From: Chloroflexota bacterium
GTDB lineage: Bacteria; Chloroflexota; Anaerolineae; Anaerolineales; Villigracilaceae
Direction of reading: 5' to 3'
Length of the DNA stretch: 64,000 nt
NCBI GenBank assembly: GCA_016191845.1
Contig: JACPVF010000013.1
Coordinates: 124,001-188,000 of the forward strand
In this document: one piece after another, positions 1 to 8,518 of the stretch
Layout of the letters: each line of letters starts with the position of its first letter
Numbering within the stretch: position 1 is the stretch's first letter
Program-made: the position numbers and the translations under genes
The notes under the pieces: generated by a model
Told to the model about the DNA's origin: nothing
The model's database searches: none
The model's input: the letters and a program-made list of their open reading frames with translations, nothing else

Positions 1-479
1 TGGCCTATCTACAAAATGCCATCGGCGCCGTGCCTGGACCAATGGACTGCTTCCTGACCCTCAGGGGAATCAAAACCCTGCCCGTCCGCATGGATCGTCA
101 CGCCGCCAACGCGGAACGCATCGTGGCCTACCTGCGCGAGCACGCCAAGGTCGGGCGGTTGATCTACCCATTTGACGGGAACCACCCGCAGGTCCAGATC
201 GCGAAGCGGCAGATGCGCAACGGCGGCGGAATGATCTCCTTTATCTTGAAGGGCGGGCGCGAGGCCGCCGTCAAAATGGCCGAAGCGACCCGTCTGTTTA
301 CGCTGGCCGAGTCGCTGGGCGGTGTCGAATCGCTGATCGAAGTTCCCGCGGCGATGACACATCTCTCCACCCAGGGCTCGCAACTCGAAGTGGACCCTGG
401 CCTGGTGCGGCTTTCGGTGGGCATCGAGAACGTCGACGACCTGCTGGCTGACCTGGAACAGGCATTGAGCAAGGCTTAA
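1..479 (+). CDS. Cys/Met metabolism PLP enzyme (cystathionine gamma-synthase/lyase type), C-terminal part
   Basis: The window opens inside this gene; only about the last 158 residues are present. They match the C-terminal half of the trans-sulfuration PLP family: the segment QNAIGAVPGPMDCFLTLRG near the start, then TLPVRMDRHAANA, GGMISF, and the late LAESLGGVESLIEVPAAMTH segment that contacts substrate and cofactor in family members. The PLP lysine lies upstream of the window. The family includes cystathionine gamma-synthase, gamma-lyase, beta-lyase and O-acetylhomoserine sulfhydrylase. This fragment cannot separate them, although the LGG and MTH segment fits cystathionine gamma-synthase/lyase best. 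The gene ends in TAA and is followed by a strong terminator. Confidence 0.88.
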   Translation, partial: AYLQNAIGAVPGPMDCFLTLRGIKTLPVRMDRHAANAERIVAYLREHAKVGRLIYPFDGNHPQVQIAKRQMRNGGGMISFILKGGREAAVKMAEATRLFTLAESLGGVESLIEVPAAMTHLSTQGSQLEVDPGLVRLSVGIENVDDLLADLEQALSKA

Positions 480-484
480 AAGTA

Positions 485-516
485 AACCGCCGCCCGAATG
501 GGCGGCGGTTTTGTTT
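485..516. terminator. bidirectional intrinsic terminator
   Basis: An 11-bp perfect stem (485-495 with 500-510, arm AACCGCCGCCC) with loop GAAT is followed by TTGTTT. It sits between two convergent genes and should stop transcription from the left. An A-rich flank on the other side may let it work in reverse. Confidence 0.85.
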
Positions 517-1747
517 ACGCCACATGGATGGCGACAAGCGTGACGTCATCGTCCTGGCTGGCCGCCTGTTGATAGTCGCGCAGGGTTTCAAGCAGGTGAT
601 CACACACACGCTGGGCAGAGAGGCCCGCCAGGCCCGCCAACGTGGACTTGATGCGCTCGATACCAAAGGCCTCGCCTTGCGGGTTGCGGCAATCGGTGAG
701 ACCATCGGTATAGAGAAGTAACGTAGATCCAGGCGGCAGGTGGATGCTGCGCTCGTCGATAGTGATGGTGTCCCACATGCCCAACGACATGCCTGGGCCA
801 TACGACAGGCGCTCCACCTGACCGTCGGCCGTGAGTAGAAGCGGGGTCTCGTGACCCGCGCGGGCATAAGCGAACTCGCTGGTGCGGTCGTCCAGCAGAC
901 CGTATAAAGTGGTGACAAATTGCGTAGACTTCTCCAACCGCGTAATATGGCCGTTAACCAGCCGCATGACCTCACCAGGGATCAATCCCGTATCGGCCTC
1001 GGCCATGATCAGTGCATGGGTCCGTGCCATGAAAAGCGCCGACGGCACGCCCTTGTCAGAGACATCGCCGATCAGCACGCCCATTTTGTGTTCGATGACA
1101 GGGAAGATATCGTAGAAGTCACCGCCCACCTGACGCGCAGGCAGGATGCGCGCACCGAAATCATAACCCGCCAAACGCGGAAGTGCATCGGGTAGAATGC
1201 TGAACTGGATCTCGGCCGCCACCTGAAGTTCACGCTCGAGGCGTTCCTTCTCCACCAGTTGGGCCTGGGCAGCCTTGAGTTCATCATAAGCCTGCTGAAG
1301 CTGACGATTTTTCTCGGTCAGGTCGCGAAACGTGGCCGTGTTGGTGGCGTCCAGGCGCTGACTGAGGACATGCAGCATCGAAGCCGACAAAGCGGGGTAA
1401 CGCGTGGTCAGGTCTGCGAACTGGGTGCGGCTGAGCGAAAGCAGCACGGAGGGCGTCTCAGCACGCACACTGGCGGTGCGGTGTCCACCTGGGACGATGA
1501 GGCTCATCTCCCCCAGGTATTCGCCTTCGCGCAGAACATTCAAGACCAATTCATCAGGCTTACCCTCGCCCATCAAAACCTGTAGTTGGCCCTTGACCAC
1601 CACGTAAAGATGCTCGCCCGGGTCCCCTTCGCGAAACAAGAGTTCCCCCGCCTTCAGATCGCGGACATCCAGCGCGGCCACCAGTTGGTCGAGTTCCTTG
1701 TCAGGTAGATCGGCAAACAGCGGGATGCGAGCCAGCAGACTTTTCAT
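515..1747 (-). CDS. cyclic-nucleotide-binding-domain PP2C (RsbU/SpoIIE-type) serine phosphatase
   Basis: The protein is 410 residues long. Residues about 10-130 form a CNMP-binding (CAP-like) fold, with the segment GEYLGEMSLI near 75-84 and a degenerate phosphate-binding cassette. About 135-180 is a charged coiled coil. About 185-408 is a PPM/SpoIIE phosphatase with the metal-binding motifs GGDFYD (208-213) and GDVSDKG (227-233). Such proteins are soluble and dephosphorylate Ser/Thr on STAS anti-anti-sigma proteins, with the N-terminal domain as sensor. The nearest STAS-like candidate here is at 3798-4160, but no link can be shown. No anti-sigma kinase is adjacent. Domain calls are firm; the ligand and target are unknown. 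Confidence 0.9.
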   Translation of the reverse strand: MKSLLARIPLFADLPDKELDQLVAALDVRDLKAGELLFREGDPGEHLYVVVKGQLQVLMGEGKPDELVLNVLREGEYLGEMSLIVPGGHRTASVRAETPSVLLSLSRTQFADLTTRYPALSASMLHVLSQRLDATNTATFRDLTEKNRQLQQAYDELKAAQAQLVEKERLERELQVAAEIQFSILPDALPRLAGYDFGARILPARQVGGDFYDIFPVIEHKMGVLIGDVSDKGVPSALFMARTHALIMAEADTGLIPGEVMRLVNGHITRLEKSTQFVTTLYGLLDDRTSEFAYARAGHETPLLLTADGQVERLSYGPGMSLGMWDTITIDERSIHLPPGSTLLLYTDGLTDCRNPQGEAFGIERIKSTLAGLAGLSAQRVCDHLLETLRDYQQAASQDDDVTLVAIHVA

Positions 1748-1802
1748 AACGACGCTCCAGTACCAAATAAAAGGCTCAGAAGAAACGGGCGTACAGATTA
1801 GG

Positions 1803-2444
1803 TTATCCGCGCAAGTCCATTACTTCCCTGCCTGCCAGTTTGTCCTGAATACGGTTCACGACGGTTTCGAGATGTCCCGTCTGATGAACAAAGTCCAGAT
1901 CGTCGGTACGGATGGTCAGTACGGGGCACAGGTCGAAGGCGGCCAGCCACTCATCGTAGAAGGTGTCGAGCAGGGCCAGGTAGTCGGCTGAGATGCCTGT
2001 CTCCATGTTACGGGCGCGGCGTCGGATACGGTCCATCAACACGTTGACGGGGGCCTTGAGGTAGATCAACAGGTCGGGGCGCGGCAACCCTTCCACCACC
2101 TGGTCGAATAGGCGGCGGTAAGACAAGTAATCACGCTCGGAAAGATTGCCCATGTGGTGCAGTGCACGCGCGAAGATGTGCGCATCCTCGTAAATGCTGC
2201 GATCGAGGATGGAGGAACGTGCGTCGCGCGCAGCTTCCAGATATTGCTCGGCGCGATGACCGAGGAAGAAGATTTGCAAATGGAAGGCCCAGGCGTGCAT
2301 GTCCGCGTAGAAATCGGACAGGTAGGGATTGTCCATCACTGATTCGTATCCCGTCCACCAGCCGAGCCGTGCTCCGATCCGCTCTGTGAGCGAAGTCTTG
2401 CCTGCCCCGATGTTGCCTGCCACCAATACCAGATGTTTTGCCAT
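1803..2444 (-). CDS. deoxynucleoside kinase (dGK/dAK/dCK family)
   Basis: 213 residues. P-loop GNIGAGKT is at 10-17, a substrate-site segment ESVMDNPYLSDFY starts near 34, the DRS motif is at 81-83 (DRSIYED), and an arginine-rich lid (RIRRRA) lies near 138-143. This is the pattern of the deoxyadenosine/deoxyguanosine/deoxycytidine kinase family, which phosphorylates salvaged deoxynucleosides in the cytoplasm; base preference cannot be read from the sequence. The length is normal. On the minus strand a GAGGA box precedes the ATG and a TATACT hexamer lies about 30 bases upstream. Confidence 0.9.
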   Translation of the reverse strand: MAKHLVLVAGNIGAGKTSLTERIGARLGWWTGYESVMDNPYLSDFYADMHAWAFHLQIFFLGHRAEQYLEAARDARSSILDRSIYEDAHIFARALHHMGNLSERDYLSYRRLFDQVVEGLPRPDLLIYLKAPVNVLMDRIRRRARNMETGISADYLALLDTFYDEWLAAFDLCPVLTIRTDDLDFVHQTGHLETVVNRIQDKLAGREVMDLRG

Positions 2445-2504
2445 TGAGAATCCTCGGAAATTGTTTCAGTAAGTATAGCAGAAAAGCATGTCGGATGACT
2501 CAAG

Positions 2505-2532
2505 AAAAAAGCCCGATGAAATTCATCGGGCT
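2505..2532 (-). terminator. terminator of the lipoprotein gene at 2538-3275
   Basis: A 10-bp stem (2510-2519 with 2523-2532, AGCCCGATGA arm) has a run of six A on the plus strand at 2505-2510. Read on the minus strand this is a hairpin followed by a U-run. Confidence 0.8.
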
Positions 2533-2537
2533 GAGGG

Positions 2538-3275
2538 TTACTGGCAGGATATGGAAGGATCGGGCATCGTGGTGGCGGAGGTTGGCAATTCCACGGGTTC
2601 ATCCACGGCAGTAGCCAGAGACGCCAGGATGGCCTGGGCGTCGGGATAGTCCCATGCGCTGTCAGGCGTAAAAACGACTGAGAGCAGGGTATCGGGGCTG
2701 AGCGGGAAATACACCAGACGATGGGTTCCGCCGTCTGTAAGGCCATCCGTCACAGTCACAAGGACCCCATCATGGTCCCCATAGCGGACAGGCGCGATGG
2801 ATTCCACCGTCTGCTCGGAAGAGTAATTCTTGTAGATGTAGCCAATGGCCTCCTCCATGGTGAGAGATGGATCGATCCCCTCAATGGCAATCACATTGAG
2901 AGCCATCGTCCCTTCGGGCCAATTCCCGTCCACCCATTCCCCGCGGACAGAATGCGCCTGATAGAACTCCTCGCTAAAATTACGGGCGGTCATGGCGGCA
3001 AAATTCCCCTCAGGCGGCGTAGGATAGTAGCTCCAAAAACATGGCAGAGCCAGGCCATATCCAAAACGGGCGTCACGATATTCCTCCCAGAAAAGGGAGG
3101 ACGTTTGCGGCGTGGACATCTCTTGCAAAACGGGAGCAGACTCCAGGGTTGGAACCTGGGTCGGGGAGGCCGTAGCCACATCCACAGGCAGCGCGGGGGA
3201 CATCTCCGCTTGCAGACCACAGGCCATCGACAACAGGCCCAGACCGAAGAATGCGATCCATATTCGTCGTCTCAT
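2538..3275 (-). CDS. predicted lipoprotein of unknown function
   Basis: 245 residues. The start at 3275 is chosen because AGGAGAG precedes it by about 7 bases and it begins a type-II signal peptide: MRRR, a hydrophobic stretch, then lipobox LSMAC with Cys19. A Pro/Thr/Ser-rich linker (about 25-60) leads to a globular extracellular domain with aromatic segments (FWEEYRDARFGYGLALP, CFWSYYP). I do not recognise the family. Some Anaerolineae surface lipoproteins share this layout. Its promoter region is divergent from the membrane protein at 3382. Confidence 0.65.
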   Translation of the reverse strand: MRRRIWIAFFGLGLLSMACGLQAEMSPALPVDVATASPTQVPTLESAPVLQEMSTPQTSSLFWEEYRDARFGYGLALPCFWSYYPTPPEGNFAAMTARNFSEEFYQAHSVRGEWVDGNWPEGTMALNVIAIEGIDPSLTMEEAIGYIYKNYSSEQTVESIAPVRYGDHDGVLVTVTDGLTDGGTHRLVYFPLSPDTLLSVVFTPDSAWDYPDAQAILASLATAVDEPVELPTSATTMPDPSISCQ

Positions 3276-3381
3276 GTTTACTCTCCTGACTAAAGTTTTT
3301 AATGCCAGAGCAGACGAGTTCATCGTACAAAAAGTTCCCCGGTGCGTGTATAATTTGCACATCTCATTCAAGGATGACACA

Positions 3382-3792
3382 ATGCTGAAAATTCGCGACG
3401 CTTCAGGCTGGACCATGTTTATCTTCGGCGTATTGGCTCTCCTGCTTGGACTAGTTGGTCTGATCCGCCCCGAGATCCTGCTCTCCCTCCTGGGCTTTAC
3501 CGTTGTGGACCGTGCGGCACGTGTCGCGGGGGACTACACCCTGGTGTTCATGATGGCCTCTTCAATGGCCTCGTTCAATATGGGTGTGTATTACATCCTG
3601 GCCGCCCTGAATGACATCAAGAAATTCTATGGCTGGACCGTCCCATTCCGCCTGCTGACCTTCACCATCTTCACATTGGTGTCCCTCTCTGGCGTCGCCC
3701 CCATCCGCTTCATTGGTGTGGGCCTCTGGGAGGGATTGGGAGCCGTTGCAACAGGTGTAGCGCTGTACCTTGAACAGCGCGGAAAGAAGTAG
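3382..3792 (+). CDS. small integral membrane protein of unknown function
   Basis: 136 residues with about four hydrophobic segments (11-35, 50-72, 82-105, 108-128) and short charged ends, finishing EQRGKK. The start is the ATG after AAGGATGACACA; a TATAAT hexamer lies at 3349-3354. An in-frame extension further upstream runs through the promoter region and looks spurious. The fold resembles small DUF-type inner-membrane proteins, but I recognise no family. The next gene follows after 5 bases, so the two are probably co-transcribed. Confidence 0.7.
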   Translation: MLKIRDASGWTMFIFGVLALLLGLVGLIRPEILLSLLGFTVVDRAARVAGDYTLVFMMASSMASFNMGVYYILAALNDIKKFYGWTVPFRLLTFTIFTLVSLSGVAPIRFIGVGLWEGLGAVATGVALYLEQRGKK

Positions 3793-3797
3793 GGCAC

Positions 3798-4160
3798 ATG
3801 CGTTCCAAGTGGATCGAATACAAGGGCACAAAGATTTTCTACCAGGATTTTCAGGGCCTGTTCTATAACAGCGAGGCCGTCAAAGCGGAGTTGAACGAGG
3901 TTCAGGAGATCGTGGTGACCGAACCGAACAACTCGGTACTGATCCTGACCGACTTGCGCGATACCCAGATCGGTGGTGACGTGCTGGCGGCCATGAACAC
4001 TGCTTCGACCCGTACCAAGGACCACGTCCGCAAGACGGCCGTCCTCGGCGTGACAGGCGTCAAGCGGACCCTGGGCGATATGCTTTCCCGCATGACGGGC
4101 CAGCCCCTGATGTATTTCGACAACGAGATCGACGCCAAAGAATGGCTTGTGAAGGAATAG
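3798..4160 (+). CDS. SpoIIAA/STAS-like cytosolic protein
   Basis: 120 residues, no membrane segment or signal. It alternates strands and helices (IVVTEPNNSVLILTDLRDT, then VRKTAVLGVTGVKRTLGDML), which resembles the SpoIIAA-like/STAS-like family. In known members of that broad fold a single Ser can be phosphorylated; none stands out here. It starts 5 bases after the membrane protein, so the pair may act together. The family call rests on pattern recognition only. Confidence 0.55.
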   Translation: MRSKWIEYKGTKIFYQDFQGLFYNSEAVKAELNEVQEIVVTEPNNSVLILTDLRDTQIGGDVLAAMNTASTRTKDHVRKTAVLGVTGVKRTLGDMLSRMTGQPLMYFDNEIDAKEWLVKE

Positions 4161-4168
4161 AAAAAGTT

Positions 4169-4195
4169 CAGCCCGAACCAACTGGTTCGGGCTGA
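4169..4195. terminator. intrinsic terminator between convergent genes
   Basis: Arm AGCCCGAACC (4170-4179) pairs with GGTTCGGGCT (4184-4193). An AAAAAG run lies on the left and TGATTTAT on the right, so it can serve both the plus-strand gene ending at 4160 and the minus-strand ABC operon ending at 4212. Confidence 0.7.
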
Positions 4196-4211
4196 TTTAT
4201 GATTGGGACGG

Positions 4212-5012
4212 CTAGAAAACTTCCAGGGTTCCGCGTCGCTTGGCGATGAACTCGAACCACGAGAACAGGACGTAGCCGATCAGGCCGTAAACCAGGCCCA
4301 CACCCAGCTCGGTCCACAACAACGGAGCCACGTCTGCCAGGGAGGCACCGCCCACCAATGAACGAGCGGCGGCGATTCCGCGTGTGAGTGGCAGGGCGTA
4401 CGAGATGGCCTGCATCCAGTTGGGGAGTTCGGCAATGGGGACGTTCGCGCCCGAAAAGATCAGCAGCAGAAAATAGACAAAATTATTCACGAACATCACG
4501 TTGACCGTGATCAGGCTCAGGCAGCCCATCAGCAATCCCAACCCGCAGGTGCTGACGGTGGTCACGGCGATGGTCAGGGCCAGCGCGGCCAGGTCGGTGC
4601 GTGAAAGGTCCAGGCCAAGCAGGATCACGCCCCAGGCAAAGGCAATGACCACGCCCAGCATCCCGTCCAGGATGTGCATGAAGGCCCGCCCGAAGAAGGT
4701 CACCAGGCGGTTGGCGGGCGTCCCGAACAGATATGGCAGCGTGCCCGTTTCGCGCTCACCGCCCACGCTCATGGTCACACCGAAGATGCCGCTGACCGCC
4801 GTGATCTGGATGGCATTGCCGATGATGTAAAAGCCCGCGTTGGCAGCGCTAGTGGCAAAGGTGCCGAGAAAGACAAAGAAGAACATCTGCGCCAGTGGCA
4901 TGAAGACCTTGGAGGCCACGTACTGAGCAGGCCGCAGCCAGTGGAACAGCGCCCGATACGAAAGCAGGGTGCCCTGCCAAAATAACCGAAGATTGCTCGA
5001 TAAAGCCCGCAT
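4212..5012 (-). CDS. ABC-2 type transporter permease
   Basis: 266 residues with about six hydrophobic spans and the ABC-2 export-permease layout: a cytosolic N-terminus with an amphipathic start, GGERETGTLPYLFGTP in the first cytosolic loop region, and a late IFSGANVPIAELPNWMQAIS segment before the last membrane span. It is the third gene of an ATPase-permease-permease operon on the minus strand, 3 bases after the previous one. Such heteromeric exporters move lipids, antibiotics or polymers; substrate unknown. Confidence 0.88.
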   Translation of the reverse strand: MRALSSNLRLFWQGTLLSYRALFHWLRPAQYVASKVFMPLAQMFFFVFLGTFATSAANAGFYIIGNAIQITAVSGIFGVTMSVGGERETGTLPYLFGTPANRLVTFFGRAFMHILDGMLGVVIAFAWGVILLGLDLSRTDLAALALTIAVTTVSTCGLGLLMGCLSLITVNVMFVNNFVYFLLLIFSGANVPIAELPNWMQAISYALPLTRGIAAARSLVGGASLADVAPLLWTELGVGLVYGLIGYVLFSWFEFIAKRRGTLEVF

Positions 5013-5015
5013 GGA

Positions 5016-5813
5016 TTACTCCATTCCCAGGGTGGCGTCGGCGCGCGCCTTGTACAGCATTAGTTTGAACAGGCGAGAGGCAACCAGCAGGTCGATCAGC
5101 GAGAACAAGACCATCATGCCCCAGGCAAAAAAGATCTCGCTCGGGGCGGTCCCGACCGTCGTCGCGCCGTGCAGGGCCACCGCCGCCCAGTAAGGCGGGA
5201 GCAGGTACGAGATGGGCGTGGTCCAGCCAGGCAGGAGCGCGATCGGGAAGAGGAATCCGCACAACAGGTAGACGGGGAACTCCATCGCATTTTGCCAGGC
5301 GCGCACGCCAGGGTTCATCACAAAAACAGGCGCGATGATCAGGCCAAAGCTGATGAAGGCAAATATGCTGATGATCAGAGAAACGGCAAAATACCACGGC
5401 TGAACGATGGTCAGGTCATAACCGAAGAAGAAGGCTGCCACGATGTACCCCAGCACCATCGAGAGCAGCGACTGGATGACGTTGGCCAGGTTCTTGCCGA
5501 AGATGATCACCTCGAACGGCGTGGGGATCGCCACCAGCGGTTCGAGCGTCCCGCTCCAACGTTCGGCGTTGATGCTGTTGCCCGAGATGAACAGCAGGCT
5601 GGACCAGAGTCCCGTCAACCCCGAGCCGACCACCACGAAGATGGCGTAATCGGGACCTTTGCCCTTCAACATCCACAAGGCCAACAATGCGATGATGATA
5701 GGCTGGAACAGCACCGTGAAGATGATGAAGCCGTCCATCAGTTGCTGGCGGATGGTCATCTCGGCTACGATCAGGATCGTGCGCCAGTATTTGAGCAGCG
5801 TGCGGACGTTCAT
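5016..5813 (-). CDS. ABC-2 type transporter permease
   Basis: 265 residues, about six membrane spans. ERWSGTLEPLVAIPTPFEVI is the family's loop motif and FLFPIALLPGWTTPISYLLPP the conserved segment before the last spans. It overlaps the end of the ATPase gene by 4 bases and is followed by a second permease, so the working exporter is probably a heterodimer of the two membrane subunits plus an ATPase dimer. Confidence 0.88.
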   Translation of the reverse strand: MNVRTLLKYWRTILIVAEMTIRQQLMDGFIIFTVLFQPIIIALLALWMLKGKGPDYAIFVVVGSGLTGLWSSLLFISGNSINAERWSGTLEPLVAIPTPFEVIIFGKNLANVIQSLLSMVLGYIVAAFFFGYDLTIVQPWYFAVSLIISIFAFISFGLIIAPVFVMNPGVRAWQNAMEFPVYLLCGFLFPIALLPGWTTPISYLLPPYWAAVALHGATTVGTAPSEIFFAWGMMVLFSLIDLLVASRLFKLMLYKARADATLGME

Positions 5814-6781
5814 GCTTTGCCTCCCACCAGGCGGACGTAGGCGTCCTCCAAAGTTGGCTCGCGCACGATGACCCGTCCCAGGCGCTGACCGTCGAGGGCG
5901 GCCATGATATCGGGCACGGCCTCGGCCCCGCGGCGGGTCTGGACCAGCAGCATCTGTCGCTGATCGGATTCTTCCACCGCCAGCGAGTCGACGAACGGCA
6001 GCGAGCGGACCTTTGCCAGGGTCTCCTCGTGCGCGCCGAAGGTTTCCACCTCCACCACCGACAGGTCGGAGACGTGCTGCTTGAGTCCGCCCGGGGTGTC
6101 GAGGGCAATGATGCGTCCCTGGTTGATAACCGCGATACGGTCACACAGTGCATCAGCCTCGTACATGTAATGCGTGGTCAGCAGGATGGTCTTCTTCTCG
6201 GATTGCAGGTTGAGGATCACCTGTCGGAAATCGCGCGCACCCACGGGATCCAGACCCAGGGTCGGCTCGTCGAGGAAGAGCACGTCGGGGTCGTGCAACA
6301 GGGTGCGGGCCACGTGCAGGCGCTGTTTCATTCCGCGCGAATAACCACCCACATACTCGTCGCCGCGCCCGTTCAAGCCGACCATTTCCAGCAGGTACGG
6401 GATGCGCTTCTTCGACACATCGGGGTCCACGCTGTACAGGCTGGCAAAGTAACGCAGGTTATCAATGCCCGAAAGCCGCCAGTAGAGTCCGCGTTCGCCG
6501 CCGAAAATAAAGCCGATGCGCTTGCGGACCTGGTCGGCCTGCTTGACCACGTCGAACCCCATGACGGAAGCCGACCCCGAGGTCGGGATGAGGAGCGTGG
6601 TCAGCATCTTGACGGTGGTGGTCTTGCCCGCGCCGTTCGGCCCGAGCAGCCCGAACAACTCCCCTTCCTGGATCTCCAGGGAGACATCCTCCACGGCGCG
6701 GACTTCCTTGCTGGTGCGCTTGATCACGCCGGTATGCGTCTTGAAGACGCGCTGCAAATGATTGACTTCGATCGCGTTCAT
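5810..6781 (-). CDS. ABC exporter ATP-binding protein (DrrA/CcmA-like)
   Basis: 323 residues. Walker A GPNGAGKT 47-54, signature YSRGMKQRL 147-155, Walker B VLFLDEP 167-173, and an H-loop His in the segment ILLTTHYMYEAD. After about residue 220 comes the C-terminal domain typical of DrrA-like ATPases (LSVVEVETFG). An insert with Lys/Arg (KTHTGVIKRTSKEVRAVEDV) precedes the nucleotide domain. First gene of the exporter operon; it drives the two permeases that follow. Confidence 0.93.
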   Translation of the reverse strand: MNAIEVNHLQRVFKTHTGVIKRTSKEVRAVEDVSLEIQEGELFGLLGPNGAGKTTTVKMLTTLLIPTSGSASVMGFDVVKQADQVRKRIGFIFGGERGLYWRLSGIDNLRYFASLYSVDPDVSKKRIPYLLEMVGLNGRGDEYVGGYSRGMKQRLHVARTLLHDPDVLFLDEPTLGLDPVGARDFRQVILNLQSEKKTILLTTHYMYEADALCDRIAVINQGRIIALDTPGGLKQHVSDLSVVEVETFGAHEETLAKVRSLPFVDSLAVEESDQRQMLLVQTRRGAEAVPDIMAALDGQRLGRVIVREPTLEDAYVRLVGGKA

Positions 6782-6956
6782 TCATCCTCGCGAATTAAGG
6801 TTGTGTACACAGGGGCAAGCGGTAAGTCTATCATAATTTGCCGCCCTGCCAGGAAACAACTCCGCGTAGGAGAGTTGTCGGGTAGTTGCCCAGGAATTTT
6901 CGGGTAAAATGGGACGCCTAGCCAGGAATTATATATTGGCTACGCGAAAGGAAAAT

Positions 6957-7628
6957 ATGAAAACCAAATCCCTTCCCTTAATTCTGATCCTGCTGACTGC
7001 CCTGACGCTGAGCGCCTGCGGAAGCAGCCAGGCCGAGGAAACCCCCACCCTGAGCGTGGAGGACCTGCAAACTGCTGCCGTCGGGACCTTCCAGGCGGTC
7101 CAGACCCAAACAGCGCTGGCCGCCCCAACAATGACCCCGCCTCCCTCACCGACCGTTACTCCCACCTTTGCCCTGCTCCCCACCCTGCCGCTCAACACCC
7201 AGGCGGTCAACACGCCTGTGGTGGCTACCACGGCCTCGTGCAACAAGTTGCTCTACATCTCGGATGTGACCATCCCCGACAACACCGCGGTCAATCCCGG
7301 GCAGACCTTCACCAAGACCTGGCGCGTGCAGAACTCGGGCAGCTGCGCCTGGGCCGCGGGCTACAAGTTCAGCCTGGTCGGCGGGGACGCCATGGGCGGC
7401 CAGACCGTGACCCTGACCGCCTCCGTTGCGCCTGGCTCCAGCTACGACATCTCGGTCCCGATGACGGCCCCCTCCAAGGCAGGCAAGCTGACGGGCAGCT
7501 GGCGCATGTCCGACGCGTCGGGCGTCTATTTCGGTGATATGCTGACCGTGGTCGTCGTCGTGGGCAGCACCACGGGCACCGCCGCTCCCACCGCCACAAA
7601 TACCCCCGTCACTCCCGCGTATCCGTAA
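6957..7628 (+). CDS. lipoprotein with NBR1-type Ig-like domain
   Basis: 223 residues. The start is the ATG after AAAGGAAAAT, which gives a type-II signal peptide with lipobox LSAC (Cys21). A Thr/Pro linker (about 60-95) leads to a domain with CNKLLYISDVTIPDNT, FTKTWRVQNSGSCAWAAGYK and GSWRMSDASGVYFGD. This is the pattern of the NBR1-like Ig (four-tryptophan) domain, which is frequent in Chloroflexota surface proteins. The Thr/Pro-rich tail may be disordered. The function is probably adhesion or protein contact at the cell surface, by analogy only. Confidence 0.82.
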   Translation: MKTKSLPLILILLTALTLSACGSSQAEETPTLSVEDLQTAAVGTFQAVQTQTALAAPTMTPPPSPTVTPTFALLPTLPLNTQAVNTPVVATTASCNKLLYISDVTIPDNTAVNPGQTFTKTWRVQNSGSCAWAAGYKFSLVGGDAMGGQTVTLTASVAPGSSYDISVPMTAPSKAGKLTGSWRMSDASGVYFGDMLTVVVVVGSTTGTAAPTATNTPVTPAYP

Positions 7629-7650
7629 TCGCCTTCCTGAACAAACAAAA

Positions 7651-7688
7651 AAAACAACGGATGAGAAAAATCTCATCCGTTGTTTTTT
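7651..7688. terminator. strong bidirectional intrinsic terminator
   Basis: A 16-bp perfect stem (7651-7666 with 7671-7686), loop AAAA, ends in an eight-T run, with an A-run on the opposite flank. It closes the lipoprotein gene. Confidence 0.9.
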
Positions 7689-7737
7689 TTGTCATTGCAA
7701 GGTGGTTTTCAGTTCGCAGTAATTCCGTCTATTAAAT

Positions 7738-7774
7738 GCTTCAGCCAGGGTGAGGGGGGCACCCTGGCTGAAGC
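7738..7774. repeat. 15-bp perfect inverted repeat, REP-like
   Basis: GCTTCAGCCAGGGTG (7738-7752) and its exact complement (7760-7774) flank a 7-base G-rich loop. It lies in a 276-base gap (7629-7904) that holds no convincing gene. No T-run follows, so it is more likely a REP-type palindrome than a terminator. Confidence 0.6.
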
Positions 7775-7904
7775 GTCTATATTTTCGCACAGGTCCCTGG
7801 TTTTGGCAAGGGTTTTGAGGGGCCAATTTAAAACTCAGCGGTTTTTTCCTGCAAAGCCAGCTGGAATCCTAAACAAGAGGACATCAGAAAATCGGGGCCG
7901 TATG

Positions 7905-8501
7905 TTAATGCACGAGCAGGAATAGAAACGCGCCCATCCAGACTGCGCAGAAGGCAAACAGAGGAAGAGTCACCGTGAGACCCCAATTGGCAGCATGAAC
8001 ACCCAACCGTTCGAGCAGAAACAGTGCAATGAATACAACACAGCCCAAATAGACGACCAGCGTAGCCGCCTGGGCAATTTGCGCCAGCAGGATTTCATCC
8101 CTGGCGCGTTGACGCAGTTCATCGCTGGGTGCCCGTGCCGCCACTTCCCGCAGGTCGGCTATGCCTGCCTCCACACCTCCCCGGGACAGGTACAGGATGC
8201 CACGGAAATAATGTGCCGTGACAAAATCGGGATATTCCTGGATGGCCTGGGACAGATCGCGCAGCGCGGCATCCTCTTGCCCCATCAGGTGATCCATGTC
8301 CGCCTGGAGCAGGAGTTCGAGGAGCGGCCGGTCTTGCGGACGCTGGACCAGAGCGGCAAAATCCTGGTCCAGCGCGATGTAGCCAGAGAAGGGCCGCTGA
8401 CGATATTGGAACACACCCGCCGAAGAAAGCAGACTGACGATTCCCAGGATGGAAAAAAACAACCCAACCCATTCCAGGATGAAGAAGGCTGTTTTTTTCA
8501 T
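7905..8501 (-). CDS. membrane protein with TPR-like central region
   Basis: 198 residues when started at the ATG at 8501 (MKKTAFF), which begins an N-terminal membrane anchor (6-30). About residues 60-125 resemble tetratricopeptide repeats (ALRDLSQAIQEYPDFVTAHY, then FRGILYLSRGGVEAGIADL). Two further hydrophobic spans (138-160 and 172-196) close the protein. The start lies in the 17-base gap after the Roco gene's stop, which suggests co-transcription. No known family was recognised. Confidence 0.65.
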   Translation of the reverse strand: MKKTAFFILEWVGLFFSILGIVSLLSSAGVFQYRQRPFSGYIALDQDFAALVQRPQDRPLLELLLQADMDHLMGQEDAALRDLSQAIQEYPDFVTAHYFRGILYLSRGGVEAGIADLREVAARAPSDELRQRARDEILLAQIAQAATLVVYLGCVVFIALFLLERLGVHAANWGLTVTLPLFAFCAVWMGAFLFLLVH

Positions 8502-8518
8502 AGTCTGCCTGCTTGAAA

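Noticed and set aside
298-975. Long open frame overlapping the phosphatase gene in another frame on the same strand
   Set aside because: It is Arg/Pro/Trp/Ser-rich and has no domain. The phosphatase frame has clear motifs over the same bases, so this is a high-GC shadow frame. The same reason removes the other large overlapping frames in this window.
515-4160. Partner-switching module linking the PP2C phosphatase with the STAS-like protein
   Set aside because: They lie 2 kb apart on opposite strands with unrelated genes between and no anti-sigma kinase. The STAS call itself is weak, so a module is not supported.
7680-7925. 81-codon plus-strand frame after the NBR1-Ig lipoprotein
   Set aside because: It starts in the terminator's T-run, runs through the 7738-7774 inverted repeat and has no ribosome site or family likeness.
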